DNA from: Unio delphinus
Lineage: Eukaryota > Mollusca > Bivalvia > Unionida > Unionidae
Length of the DNA stretch: 64,000 nt
Reading direction: 5' to 3'
Assembly: GCA_029339505.1 (NCBI GenBank)
Contig: JAQISU010000132.1
Location: 9,527,001 to 9,591,000, forward strand
The notes below the pieces were generated by a model. The model worked only from the letters and a program-made list of their open reading frames with translations. It ran no database searches and was not told the origin of the DNA. Below are positions 33,191-44,154 of the stretch, in pieces. A program made the position numbers and the translations under genes. Numbering within the stretch: position 1 is the stretch's first letter; each line of letters starts with the position of its first letter.

Positions 33191-33494
33191 ATAATGACAT
33201 CATCATCAATGATATTGTCAGCGATGATATAATCAGAAAAAAAACTCACTGGCTATAAATAGCGGGATAAAAAAAAATAATAGAAAATTTGACATTGATG
33301 CCGAATTTATAATTACACTAAAACAACAACAGAATAATCACTGCGCGAGTTGTAATCGTATAATGCGTTGGTGTTGGTCGGATAAAGACCCCAGCCAATT
33401 TACTGTAGACAGAAAGAATAGCAGTGTTGGTCATACCAGAGATAATGTGATGCTGACTTATCTTGAGTGTAACAGACGCAGAGGTGATAGTTAA
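33191..33494 (+). pseudogene. C-terminal HNH nuclease of the PolB-helicase gene
   Basis: The plus strand continues with a charged linker (NDIVSDDIIRKKTHW, other frame) and then HCASCNRIMRWCW, DPSQFTVDRKNSSVGHTRDN and YLECNRRRGDS with a stop at 33492-33494. The C-x2-C, DR...GH...N and C-x2-C-N-R pattern is a zinc-bound HNH (endonuclease VII-like) fold. No ATG separates it from the helicase and it lies on the same strand about 120 bp after motif VI, so I read it as the C-terminal domain of the same protein. Shifts mean this is inferred. Its 3' end meets the 3' end of the integrase on the opposite strand. Confidence 0.7.
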
Positions 33495-34428
33495 GACCAT
33501 GTGGCGGTAACTGAGTATCCTCGGGTATCACTTGTAATCGTTCACAAGTAAATCCTCGCTGAGGAGCAGTTTAATCCAATCTATAGACTGGCGGTCTACC
33601 CGTAGATCGTGTTATGCTAGATATTTTGTGTAGTGACACTCCAAATAGGATCAATAGTTCTTTTTTTGCCACTTTCAAGCTCTCCTGGTTCATATAAATA
33701 TCTAACAGTGACATTGCCGAGTATTGGTTGTTTTGAAAAATCATTTTGTGGTTTTATGGGTATATACTTTTTTTAATTGCGTTGTTAGGTTTCATATTAA
33801 TTCTTCGAGTAATCTCATTATTTAGTGTGGTAATTACACCTGGTAATCTCTTGACCCATTCACGAGATCGTTTATTCTGAATAGATTCCTTCACGTATTG
33901 ATATCCAAATAACCGCTCAGCAAGTGTCCGATTAAATCGTTCAACAATTGCCTGATCACGATGTAATGCAGTACGTCCTCGTCTGATGGTGACATTATGA
34001 TGCTTCATTGTTGATAACACTGCACCCTGAAATTCCTTGCCAGGATCAACTTGTAATTGATTTGCCCAATGCAGAGGACCCCGCCGATAAATCCTTTCAA
34101 ATGTAGAAGCCACCTCAGTTGATGACTTTGTCTTTAGCTGCTCTGCTTATTTGTATCAACTCGCAACATCAACTACGGTTAGCGCATACTTGTAAACACC
34201 ATCATGCAGCAGAAATAATATATCAGCTTGATGAACCTCATTAATGACGCTGACATCAAAATGCGAGAAGTTAATTTGTTTAGGCGGTGGTAGGTAAATT
34301 TGCCATATCACCTGTTTGGATAACCAATCCGCTGCAGTGGTATTTTGCACCTTTGCAGCGCTAGCGAGTTTACTTATTGCTGTTTTACCCCTCCAGTATC
34401 CTCTTGGGGAATAATAAATAGATTCCAT
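33495..34428 (-). pseudogene. Retroviral-type DDE integrase (copy A)
   Basis: Integrase of the Polinton/adintovirus type, which would insert element DNA into chromosomes. The ATG at 34428 (MESIYYSPRGYWRGKTAISK) is chosen because it follows the PLA2 stop by only 7 bp. Core landmarks: HFDVSV and QADILF (first Asp), ALTVVDVAS, a stop at 34156, then LQVDPGKEF (second Asp) and DQAIVERFNRTLAERLFGY (Glu, spacing fits D,D35E). The C-terminal part continues with LPGVITTLNNEITRR, YLYEPGELESGKK-like sequence in another frame, and PPVYRLD, a beta-barrel or chromo-like tail. Stops and at least one shift. Related fragments occur at 20.2, 44.8-48.4 and 57.3-58.1 kb. Confidence 0.88.
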
Positions 34429-34435
34429 GATGTTA

Positions 34436-34955
34436 TTAATTACCAGCACCCAACATCAATTTACTTTTCATTGCCGATTTTATCAACCATGAAGCCAACT
34501 TTTCTTTGAAGGATTTATCAGTGATAGAATTCAACGCATGAATCAATTTCACATCTGCGATATGTCTGTGTTGCAGATTACTGCTTTTATAAGCAACATC
34601 ATGAGCATGACATGCCTTATCAATAGCGTTTATTGGATATTCACCGGGTCGGGGTTGGTTTTGATCATCGACTCTGATATCGAGTCTGGTACCAGGTCCA
34701 GAATAACTATACCCTGGAAGATGTTTTTCTCCCGGATATTTTGCCCAAGGTGTTCCTGGTAATTTTACTAACTTGGCTGTAATATCACCTACTCGTTTTT
34801 TTTAAATCCTTGATTTTATCAAGGGAAACAAATCTAAATTTTTTGGTACCACATTGTACACACTTACCAGCAAGTGCTGATCTGTTATTTTTAGTTTAAA
34901 TCGTCAAGTCATTTGTGCTAGTACGCTTCTCATATTTCACACAATATAGATCCAT
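34436..34955 (-). pseudogene. Zinc-ribbon plus PLA2-domain virion protein (copy A)
   Basis: The ATG at 34955 opens MDLYCVKYEKRTSTNDL, followed by a stop and then LAGKCVQCGTKKFRFVS: a small zinc-ribbon resembling DUF5679, with one cysteine of the first pair changed to Tyr. After a shift near 34800 come LPGTPWAKYPGEKHLPGYSY, YSGPGTRLDIR (calcium-loop-like) and GEYPINAIDKACHAHDVAYK (His-Asp catalytic pair), i.e. a parvovirus VP1/adintovirus-type phospholipase A2 domain, ending MLGAGN-like just before the integrase. Known PLA2 domains of this type help virions breach membranes; that role is assumed from family. Its start lies 17 bp from the ATPase start on the other strand, so the two probably share a divergent promoter. 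Confidence 0.82.
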
Positions 34956-34972
34956 AATTTATTTATAATAAC
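34956..34972. promoter_or_regulatory. Short divergent intergenic region
   Basis: Only 17 bp, all A/T except one C (AATTTATTTATAATAAC), separate the divergent PLA2 and ATPase start codons. It may act as a very compact bidirectional late-type promoter; that is inference from layout. Confidence 0.4.
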
Positions 34973-35615
34973 ATGAATGTAATTGATTTTTCGGCGACAA
35001 AAACACGAGAACCAGTTAAGCACCATGCAGTGCTACCAAATTCTATTCGTATGATTATAATCGGACCATCTGGAAGCGGCAAGATGCAGTTATTACTTAA
35101 TTTAATAACGAGATGGATGAAATGGAACAAGTTGTATTTAGTAGCCCCGAGTGTAGACGATCAACAATGTTAAAGGATTTTAACAAGAGCAAAATTGGAA
35201 GTTGATGAGGATATTATTGAGTTTATAACTGATATCGAGGAAGCACCGAGTATTGATGATATTGATGGAAGTATTTACAATTTAGTCGTATATGTCATGT
35301 TAGACAATCAAAAGAATCTCGCTAGGATATTTTCCAGAGGTAGGCATAAAAATACCGATGTGATATGTCACTGAACGATACACACAAATACCAAAAGTGA
35401 TCAGAGTAAACTGCAATATTCTTGCTGTATTTAATGGAGTAGACACACATACACTACGAAATATTCACCAGACTTGGTGCAGTGGAGATATGGATTATAA
35501 TCTCTTTAGAAATTTTTTTAGTCATCCTTAGTCAACCCCACATGGATTTGTAACGATAAATTTGCATGACCCGAGATCAAGATATCTTATCGGACTTGAT
35601 CAAATATTCGGTTGA
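34973..35615 (+). pseudogene. A32-like genome-packaging ATPase (copy A)
   Basis: FtsK/HerA-type ATPase that would pump DNA into capsids. From ATG 34973: KHHAVLPNSIRMIII, then GPSGSGKMQLL (Walker A with Met in place of Thr/Ser), RWMKWNKLYLVAPSVDDQQC and a stop at about 35171. Further frames: APSIDDIDGSIYNLVVY followed directly by VMLDNQ, where the Walker B acidic pair seen in copy C (VVYDDVM) has been deleted, then FSRGRHKNTDVI, IRVNCNILAVFNGVDTHTL and PHGFVTINLHDPRSRYLIG up to a TGA at 35613-35615. The loss of Walker B plus stops makes it inactive. It is the rightmost gene of this virus-like block. Confidence 0.85.
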
Positions 35616-35678
35616 AATCCTAAAAGGATTTTTAATTTGTCTCCAAAACACAATCAGCGTCATGTCTGTCTGGAGACA
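35615..35678. terminator. Hairpins at the ATPase stop codon
   Basis: AAATCCT-AAA-AGGATTT (35615-35631) starts on the last base of the ATPase stop; TGTCTCCA (35639-35646) pairs with TGGAGACA (35671-35678). A second AAATCC-TTTA-GGATTT lies at 35752-35767. In mimivirus, transcripts are known to end at hairpins; use here is inference. Confidence 0.4.
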
Positions 35679-35679
35679 C

Positions 35680-36039
35680 AGTCTCAATAGCATCACAAAC
35701 CGAAACCATTCATCTTTTTTTATTTTGTCTGCCTGAATTTGTTTCGGTTTGAAATCCTTTAGGATTTTGTTTGAAATAGTTTCGGTTTGCTTGAAATAGT
35801 TTCGGTCTATCCACCCTCTTTGCTGCTAAACTTTCAACCAACAATCCCAGGACGCATCAGACATTTTGTGTCGAGTCAAATATTAAGATAGAAAAGTTAT
35901 TTGTCAAGTCTGAGGCTTTATCATTTTGCGCAAAACTTTCGGAATGACATAAATTATATAGACATAAATTATAAAAGAAACCGGAAGTTTCGCCAGTCAT
36001 GACACAGCAGTCAATTTGTTATTTTGAGACTTGCATTAC

Positions 36040-36040
<1 letters not shown>
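35680..36040. other. No gene; possible right edge of the virus-like element
   Basis: Tandem-like phrases with GTTTCGGTTTG recur near 35750-35800. I could not identify a terminal inverted repeat or target duplication. Confidence 0.35.

Positions 36041-36042
<2 letters not shown>

Positions 36043-36072
<30 letters not shown>
36043..36072. repeat. (TG)n microsatellite
   Basis: About 14 TG dinucleotides. Confidence 0.95.
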
Positions 36073-36077
<5 letters not shown>

Positions 36078-36406
36078 CAAGATTCACTGGCGAGTACACG
36101 GTGTTGATCTCTTTTCATGCAATAGATTATAAATGTATATAAATTAGACACGTGTATGTACCAATGCATGGTTCTCTGAATAAAGTAATATATTATATCT
36201 GCAATTTCTGTTACCACAGCAAATGTTTTTCTCATTTAATATATATTGATCAAAAATGGTAATTGTGCCATGCATTTTCGCACCCCCATCAATTAAATCC
36301 AAAAATGTGTTGGTACTGTACATGGTTGCTTATAACAAGGTTCGGTTCATAACACGGTCGGATTCTATGTCTCCCAACCACCGTGTTATAACGGGGTCCC
36401 ACTGTG

Positions 36407-36407
<1 letters not shown>

Positions 36408-36478
<71 letters not shown>
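36408..36478. repeat. (TA)n-(GA)n microsatellite
   Basis: A short TA run followed by about 30 GA dinucleotides; it creates the RERERE and LSLSLS frames on the two strands. Confidence 0.95.
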
Positions 36479-36481
<3 letters not shown>

Positions 36482-36858
36482 TTCTGATATTTCAGTATTA
36501 TTAAAGGGATATTACTCTTGTCTCTCTGGTAGAGTAATTCATTAGTTGTTAATTCTCCTGTTACTTCAGCTGACCTCGAAGAAAGGAGACAACACTTTAT
36601 CATGTCTTTTTCCATAGATCTTAATTCATTTTGTCACCATAATATATTAACCATCTGTGTAATAATTAATATAACGTATTTTATCAAATGTATAACTTAC
36701 CTTTGTTTAGCCACCGTATTATGTTCTAGTCTGAATGGGACAGAGAAATTCTGGCTTCCATTTACAGTAAAACATTGTGAGAAAACCCATAATTCTAGAA
36801 CATTCTAGAGAAAACGTTATTCTGGATATTCCTATCATTCTAGAATAATTTTGCTAGG

Positions 36859-36930
36859 GGATATCGTGGATATAAAGGATATCATGGATATAAAGGATAT
36901 CATGGATATAAAGGATATCGTGGATATAAA
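36859..36930. repeat. 18-bp tandem repeat, four copies
   Basis: Unit GGATATCATGGATATAAA with A/G changes, starting at 36859, 36877, 36895 and 36913. Confidence 0.93.
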
Positions 36931-38360
36931 GGACGTTCACATTATCTGATCTTAGCTAGAATAGCCTAAAACTGAATTTGAAGAGTGAATAGAGGTAAGT
37001 GAAACATTTATATTTTTTTGTCTGCGCTATACTTTATGTATCATGTCCTCTTGGTTAAAGAATACAATTTATATATATATATATATATATAATGAAAATG
37101 AACTTCGGAAATATTAATAATATCATTTCTGCCCTTAACAAATTAAAACATAACAGTACACAAATTTGATCCTGAAAAATCCGAGTTTATTTCCATACAG
37201 TTTATGAACATTGAAGATTGGTTTACATTATCTTTAGATGGTAGATTAATTAAGACTATCTTAGATTGTTAGTTAACTGTTAAAGGTACTAATGTTAAAA
37301 CATTTCTTTCTCCCTAGCGATCGACAAAATTTATCAAACTTATCTGGCGAATACAAAATCAAAAATACTATTAATACACGTTTAAGATAACTCAGAAAGA
37401 TTATATCAGATCCTGTAAACAAAACACTGTCCAAAATAACAGTAGTGATAGTGAAAGTAGCAGTCTGAATCAGAATCAAAATATTTCTGATTAACTATAT
37501 CTTTTTTACTAAATTACTTTTGTATTGAATTTGTCAATGTTTCTTTAAACAATTTTGAAATTAAATAAAATTTGGTCGCTGCAATCACTGTGATATTCAT
37601 CAGCGATTTCATCAATAAGTGATAGATAAATGTTGATATCCATGATGATGCCTGGACATAATCATTCACAAATATTTCATGAATTATTTCTGGAGATTAT
37701 TATTTACTGGCTTGTTTTCATTCAAACAGCATTTCTGATCGTTGAACATCGAAGGGATGTTTTTGGGGGGCATGATATAAGACCACTTCCTTGAGTAGAA
37801 ATACCACTTCCAATAGTTTATTCTGTGTTAATTTTCTTGGTGCAAACGATTCCTTCCTTCATCCAATTTCTTAATCTTCAAAATCTATGCTTTTTGCCAC
37901 TTATTGTTTGATATGGTTGCTGTGATAATAATTTTTCAAGATATTTATTTATCATATGAATAAATGCAATATATTTTGGATCATGGCTTTTGATCTTATT
38001 TGTTTTGTACAATTGATCCAGGCAATATGATTGTGGATGGAAATGAAAGGTGATGGCTGATGACAGAGGTTGATCAAAACCAGTTTTACTGAATAAATTA
38101 TTCTTTCACACATTCAGTGCGAATTATTGCTGGATATTCAACTGAAAAAATGGGGCATTACCGTTACCATTGCTTCTATTCCTTCTGAGTACTATCTCCC
38201 AACCACCAAAAATTAATTTTGCATTAGCACTCACACTTAAAAGCATGCAAATAAAATTATGAGCAAACCTACATAAATAAATATTGAAACACTAGTCTAT
38301 GAGCTTCAGTGCTTAATGTCTGTATGTATCTTGTTCCAATAATTCTCTTACAAAACTTTT
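36931..38360. other. No gene recognised
   Basis: AT-rich sequence with a (TA)n tract near 37072-37092 and no frame above about 70 codons; no motif seen. Confidence 0.45.
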
Positions 38361-38552
38361 TACCTCTGTCTGCATGGGTTCAAGTCTCTGGTTTGGCCAA
38401 TGTGGACATGTGAGAAAGCTTGCCGGTAAGTTCTTGTGAGTTGGTGGTTCATTCTTAGGTTTTACCTGTTTCTTCCACTACCATTTATACTGGCCGCCTT
38501 GTTTAGCCTTTCTTGTGCTGAAAAATGGCATAAAAAAGTACAACAACAAAAC
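38361..38552 (+). mobile_element. SINE family 1, 5'-truncated
   Basis: Starts at TACCTCTGTCTGCATGGGTT (box B side) and continues with GAGAAAGCTTGCCGGTAAG, ACTGGCCGCC and GTGCTGAAAAATGG, ending in ACAACAACAAAA. The box A half is missing. Confidence 0.85.
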
Positions 38553-38594
38553 ATTTTATCATAAAACTGAATGGTTTATGAAAAGCATGCTGCT

Positions 38595-40566
38595 CTGTGT
38601 TCATCTAAGTGTCCTACAAAAGCTCTTTGTTCATCTAAGTGTTCTACAGGGGTTTGTTGTTCATCTAAGTGTTCTGCAGTGTTGTTCATCTAAGTGTCCA
38701 ACAGTGGTTCTTTAATCATCTAAATGTCCTAATGTGGTTCTTTGTTCATCTAAGTGTCATAAAGTGGTTCTTTGTTCATCTAAGTCTCCTACATTGGTTT
38801 TTTGTTCATCTAAGTGTTGTACAGTGGCTCTTTGTTCATCTTTGTCTCCTACAGTGGTTCTTTGTACATCTAAGTGTCCTATTGTGGTTCTTTATTCATC
38901 TAAGTGTCCAACAGTGGTTCTTTGTTCATCTAAGTGTCCTACAGTGGCTCTTTGTTCATCTATGTCTCCTATAGTGTTCATCTAAGTGTCCTATGGTGGT
39001 TTTTTTGTTCATCTAAGTATCCAACCTTGGTTCTTTGTTCATCTAAGAGTTATATTGTGGTTCTTTGTTCATCTAAGTGTCCTAATGTGGTTCTTTGTTC
39101 ATCTAAGTATCTGACAGTGGTTCTTTGTTCATCTAAGTGTCCTATGGTGGTTCTTTGTTCATCTAAGTGCCCCAAGGTGGTTCTTTGCTCATCTAAGTAT
39201 CCTATGGTTGTTTTTTGTTCATGTACGTATTCAACAGTGGTTCTTTGTTCATCTAAGTGTCCAAAGGTGGTTCTTTGTTCATCTAAGTGTCCTAATGTGG
39301 TTCTTTGTTCATATAAATGCCCGAAGGTGGTTCTTTGTTCATCTAAGTGTCCTATTGTGGTTCTTTGTTCATCTAAGTGTCCTACTGTGGTTCTTTCTTC
39401 ATCTAATTATCTAACAGTGGTTCTTTGTTCATCTAAGTGTCCTATGGTGGTGCTTTGTTCATCTAAGTGTCCTACAGTGGCTCTTTGTTCATCTATGTCT
39501 CCTATAGTGGTTCTTTGTTCATCTAAGTGTCCTATTGTGGTTTTTTTGTTCATCTAAGTATCCAGCATTGGTTCTTTGTTGATCTAAGAGTTCTATTGTG
39601 GTTCTTTGTTCATCTAAGTGTCCTAATGTGGTTCTTTGTTCATCTACGTATCTGACAGTGGTTCTTTGTTCATCTAAGTGTCCTATGGTGGTTCTTTATT
39701 AATCTAAGTGTCCTATGGTGGTTCTTTGTTCATCTAAGTGCCCCAAGGTGGTTCTTTGCTCATCTAAGTATCCTATGGTGGTTTTTTTGTTCATCTAAGT
39801 ATCCAACCTTGGTTCTTTGTTCATCTAAGAGTTATATTGTGGTTCTTTGTTCATCTAAGTGTCCTATGGTGGTTTTTTTGTTCATCTACGTATCCAACCT
39901 TGGTTCTTTGTTCATCTAAGAGTTATATTGTGGTTCTTTGTTCATCTAAGTGTCCTAATGTGGTTCTTTGTTCATCTAAGTATCTGACAGTAGTTCTTTG
40001 TTCATCTAAGTGTCCTATGGTGGTTCTTTGTTCATCTAAGTGCCCCAAGGTGGTTCTTTGCTCATCTAAGTATCCTATGGTTGTTTTTTGTTCATGTACG
40101 TATTCAACAGTGGTTCTTTGTTCACCTAAGTGTCCAAAGGTGGTTCTTTGTTCATCTAATTGTCCTAATGTGGTTCTTTGTTCATCTAAGTGTCCTATTG
40201 TGGTTCTTTGTTCATCTAAGTGCCCGAAGGTGGTTCTTTGTTCATCTAAGTGTCCTATTGTGGTTCTTTGTTCATCTAAGTGTCCTACTGTGGTTCTTTC
40301 TTCATCTAATTATCTAACAGTGGTTCTTTGTTCATCTAAGTGTCCTATGGTGGTTCTTTGCTCATCTAAGTGTCCTACTGTGGTTCTTTGTTCATCTAAG
40401 TGTCCGAAGTTGGTTCTTTGTTCGTCTAAGTGTCCAACAGTGGTTTATTGCTCATCTAAGTGTCCAACACTCATTCGTTGTTTATCTAAGAATCCGATGA
40501 TGGTTCTCTTTTCATCTAATTGTCATACAGTGGTTCTTTGTTCATCTGAGTATCCTACTGTGGCAC
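38595..40566. repeat. 30-bp minisatellite, about 66 units, with higher-order repeats
   Basis: The unit is close to TTCTTTGTTCATCTAAGTGT plus a variable 10 bp (CCTATGGTGG-like). Because 30 is a multiple of three, all three forward frames stay open over long stretches, giving 207- and 256-codon frames of LCSSKCPTVV-type decamers. A block at about 39000-39410 recurs 873 bp downstream with the same order of variant units; the offset becomes 903 bp after one extra unit. No start context, signal sequence or flanking exon supports translation. Confidence 0.95.
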
Positions 40567-40645
40567 TTAAAATCACTAAATGTGTCTTTAAAGTAATGGT
40601 CATGTAAACTATTTAATTACCAATATCACATTGGAATTGTTTATG

Positions 40646-41500
40646 TCATGCATGTATCTTCATATGTCTTTTCAAAGTACTACTCTGGATAAATATTTGG
40701 TCACAAATTCCACATTTGAATGGTTTATTTCCCGAATGCGCCATCATGTGCTGCTTCCATGAGGTAGTGTGGCCAAATATCTGATTACAAATTTCACACT
40801 TGAATGGCTTATCTCCAGTATGCACTCTCATGTGCTGTTTCAAATTAGCACTCTGCCTAAACATTTTATAACAAACTTCACATTTGTATGGTTTATCTCC
40901 AGTGTGTACCTTCATGTGCATCTTCAAACCATCACTTGTACTAAACATTTTAACACAAACTTCACATTTGAATGGTTTATATTCAGCATGTACACCTAAA
41001 TGCCTCTTCAAATGACTTATCTGTGTAAATGTTTTATCACAAGTTTCACATTTGAATGGTTTATCCCCAGTATGTATCAACATGTGCATCTTTAAATATG
41101 CACCCTGCCTAAACAATTTATTACATTCTTCACATTTGAATGGTTTATTGCCAGTATGTACACTCTCGTGCATCCTCAAAGTACTACTGTGCCTAAACAT
41201 TTTGTGACAAACTTCACATTTGAATGGTTTATCTCCAGTATGTAAACCCATGTGCTCCGTCAAATGATTGCTCCGTGTAAATGTTTTATCACAAATTTTA
41301 CATTTGAATGGTCTCTCTCCAGTATGTACTAACATGTGCATCTTCAAAGTCACATTTTGCTTAAATACTTTATGACAAACTTCACATTTGAAGGATTTAT
41401 CTCCAGTATGAACCCTCGTGTGCTTCGTCAAAATACAATTGTTTTTTAACATTTTATGAAAAATGTTATATTTGAACGGTTTCTTTGAAGTATGTATCAT
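40646..41500 (-). pseudogene. C2H2 zinc-finger gene 2, 5'-truncated
   Basis: A 284-codon frame with nine canonical C2H2 fingers and one degenerate first finger (FKYNIFHKMLKNNCILTKH) in which both zinc-binding cysteines are lost. The frame opens inside what was a linker (MIHTSKKPFKYN), with a stop just upstream, and the upstream DNA shows none of the conserved 5' flank of genes 1 and 3, so the true start and some fingers are missing. Helices shared with relatives include TRSNHLTEH, RQSANLKQH and GHTTSWKQH, the last two matching gene 3 most closely. It could still be expressed as a shorter DNA-binding protein. Its 3' end lies about 80 bp from the 30-bp minisatellite. Confidence 0.8.
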
Positions 41501-42424
41501 GTACTGCTAGTATAAGTTGGGTCGGGAATCCGGGCACTTTTTCACATCCGGGCATTTCAAGTGCATAGTTACGACCGCCAAGGTGAAAACAACCGCCAGT
41601 GTTCTGGTTACTTGAGTAACGTGTGCCGTGTGGGGGACATTTACACATTTTAAGATATGCCTAAGATTTGCAGTGTTGGTGGGTACACAAACTATCATAT
41701 GCAAAATAAAAATTTAAATAATTATAAACTCTTCCTAAATTACCAAATACGTCTTTTCTCTCTCGCCAATAACTACATAAATATACAAGTATTTATTATA
41801 GGTACAAAAAGGTTTAAATAAACAAATAAGCTTCAAATTCTACAATTAACCGCTCACCTTTTCTGTCCTTATATCTTTCCCAGATTATAAATAGCATCGA
41901 ACCACGCTTATTTCCTTCACACTCCCTCGTCCATATTTGCCTTTATAATGCAAACTCCAAATTGTTCTTTTAAATGATTCACAGCTCTGATTGTGTGTCA
42001 TTTCTTTAATCTCTTTAATCATGAGAACGAACAGGATACTACAGTAATTAGCAGGTTTTAATTAAATTCACATACACATACAAATGGAAATTAAAAAACT
42101 AGAATCTGTCTTCTTCTTTTTAAAATTGTCATATGTTGACTACGTTTAGACGTGGGTGGGGTATTTGAATGACAAATTAACCAATAATAGCGTATTAAAT
42201 GACAATAAGTTCGTTTCACAAACATGCTGTAGGTTAAAAAATAATTACATTATTTTATTCTCACTGAAGGTTGAAAAACTGACAATATATAGTAACGCAC
42301 ATCGCGATATGAACCAACATGCTGTGCTTAGAAATAAATATATGCGCTTATAAGCAATGGCGATACGTACAAAGCGACAAAGCGAGTCGAAGTAATATCG
42401 ACTCCGGTACCTATGATAGTTTCC
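41501..42424. other. No gene recognised
   Basis: Two overlapping minus-strand frames at 41466-41704 show no motif. The upstream part is GC-richer than its surroundings (41510-41650); no promoter element is recognisable. Confidence 0.4.
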
Positions 42425-42427
42425 CAG

Positions 42428-42582
<155 letters not shown>

Positions 42583-42610
42583 GATTTTAATATAGCTTTT
42601 TTTTTTTAAA

Positions 42611-42760
42611 TGCAGTGGGACAGTTTGTAGTGATATCTAGCACTGGGGCATCATGCTGCAGGCATGAAGGATCATGTCCCACCCCATCACGCTCCAGACA
42701 TGTAGGAATTTTAATGCTGAGCGTTAAGCGAGGTAGCTGCTGCTTGTTCCATTTTTTTTA
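42611..42760 (-). mobile_element. SINE family 2, partial
   Basis: The reverse complement matches the 3' body of the copies at 20200 and 56971: AGCTACCTCGCTTAACGCTC, GGGGTGGGACATGATC and GATGCCCCAGTGCTAGATAT. The tRNA-like head is absent. Confidence 0.82.
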
Positions 42761-43190
42761 AAAGTTTTTTGCTTTTACTTGCCAAGGATTTAAACACCGA
42801 AACACTGACCACTTGAGATTAATGTATAAATTGTAATATATGTGGCTACCATGCAAACGTTTGCAAGAGCACGTGTTGCAAAACAATTGTCCATCAGTGA
42901 GAATTTTGAAAATGGTAATTAGCATTGACTAAAAGATTTATGAAATTTAATCTTGTAATTGCTACTCATTATAAAACATTATTGAAAGTTAGTATACAGT
43001 CTGATGGATTATTATAGGTGTGTACTCATATTTTTATACTTCATTTTGACGCTATACGCTTATCGGATTAATGCAAAAGTGTAATTGTGTAGAAATAAGC
43101 AGATGTTAATGCAGCTAAGTATGTTATATTACTTAAATTTGCTAGTATTTAACAAAAGAAGATGCAGTATTAAACAAACAATAATTAACC

Positions 43191-43377
43191 AACCTGATCA
43201 TTTGCACCCACCCTGACACCAAACTGATAAATTTTGACACTAACCTCTTAATGCTGAGCGCGTAGCAAGGCAGCTGTTTTTACCATTTTTATAAATGTTT
43301 GGAATGACTAGACCTAGGTTCTAACCCGCGACCTCCTACATTAGAGGCGGACGCACTAACCATTATTTCCGGAACGG
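43191..43377 (-). mobile_element. SINE family 2, 5' half
   Basis: The reverse complement has a box A-like AATGGTTAGTGCGTC, a box B-like GCGGGTTAGAACC, then CAGCTGCCTTGCTACGCGC and GGTGTCAGGGTGGG. The 3' body is missing or lost. Confidence 0.8.
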
Positions 43378-44150
43378 TCAATTTTTTTTGTTTTGCCCTT
43401 TCATCATATTTACGGAAAAAGCCGACCAACATTATATAATAGCGTCCAATAACTGTATGGCCGTATCAGAATAATGACAACAACTAAGGGATACCAGCAA
43501 TAAAGGACGCACAATATACACCTTATTAAACAGTGTCACCAGGAACACCAAAACTAACATCAGTTTTTAATAAAAAAATTCATTAACACAATCGCAATAC
43601 ATAAAACTAAATTGCCGACAGTTCTGGAAAATATTTGACATCCAATGTAGATTCAAACAGCAAAAACCAACATTGCGCACTTCCTAAAATTTTGAACACA
43701 TCTTTAATACCTGCCCCAGGTACAGAGATCAAAGAGCTATGTTTAGAACTAAGCTAACGTATCATAATTATCATCATCCTCCGACCTATGCAGATTTCCT
43801 AAGAGTCCACAACCTAAATATGGGTACCATTTATCTTAACATCATAAACTACATAACATTGGAAAAAATGAGACTATTTAAAACAAAAATCACCAACAAG
43901 CCTTACATCTGTCTCTTTTGATAAGCCCACGGACAGCACTATCCTGGGAGCCTGTGTATACAGTACACGCAACCACCAATTAAAAAACAAATATGCAGAC
44001 CAATCATTAAAATAACAACAAAATTAAGGATATTAAGACCGTTCCACCATAAGTCCACGCAAATTATCTGTAGCTCAGCGGCCACAACTAAAATAACTTA
44101 AGACACTTATGTAGGACCTCAATTGTATAATATATAAGGTGGTCTAAAAT
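43378..44150. other. No gene recognised
   Basis: AT-rich sequence with only one 60-codon frame (43739-43921), which has no features. Confidence 0.4.
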
Positions 44151-44154
44151 CCAG

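Noticed and set aside
38934..40607. Cys/Ser-rich 207- and 256-codon proteins in the 30-bp array
   Set aside because: All three forward frames are open because the period is 30 bp; no start context, signal peptide or flanking exon favours one frame.
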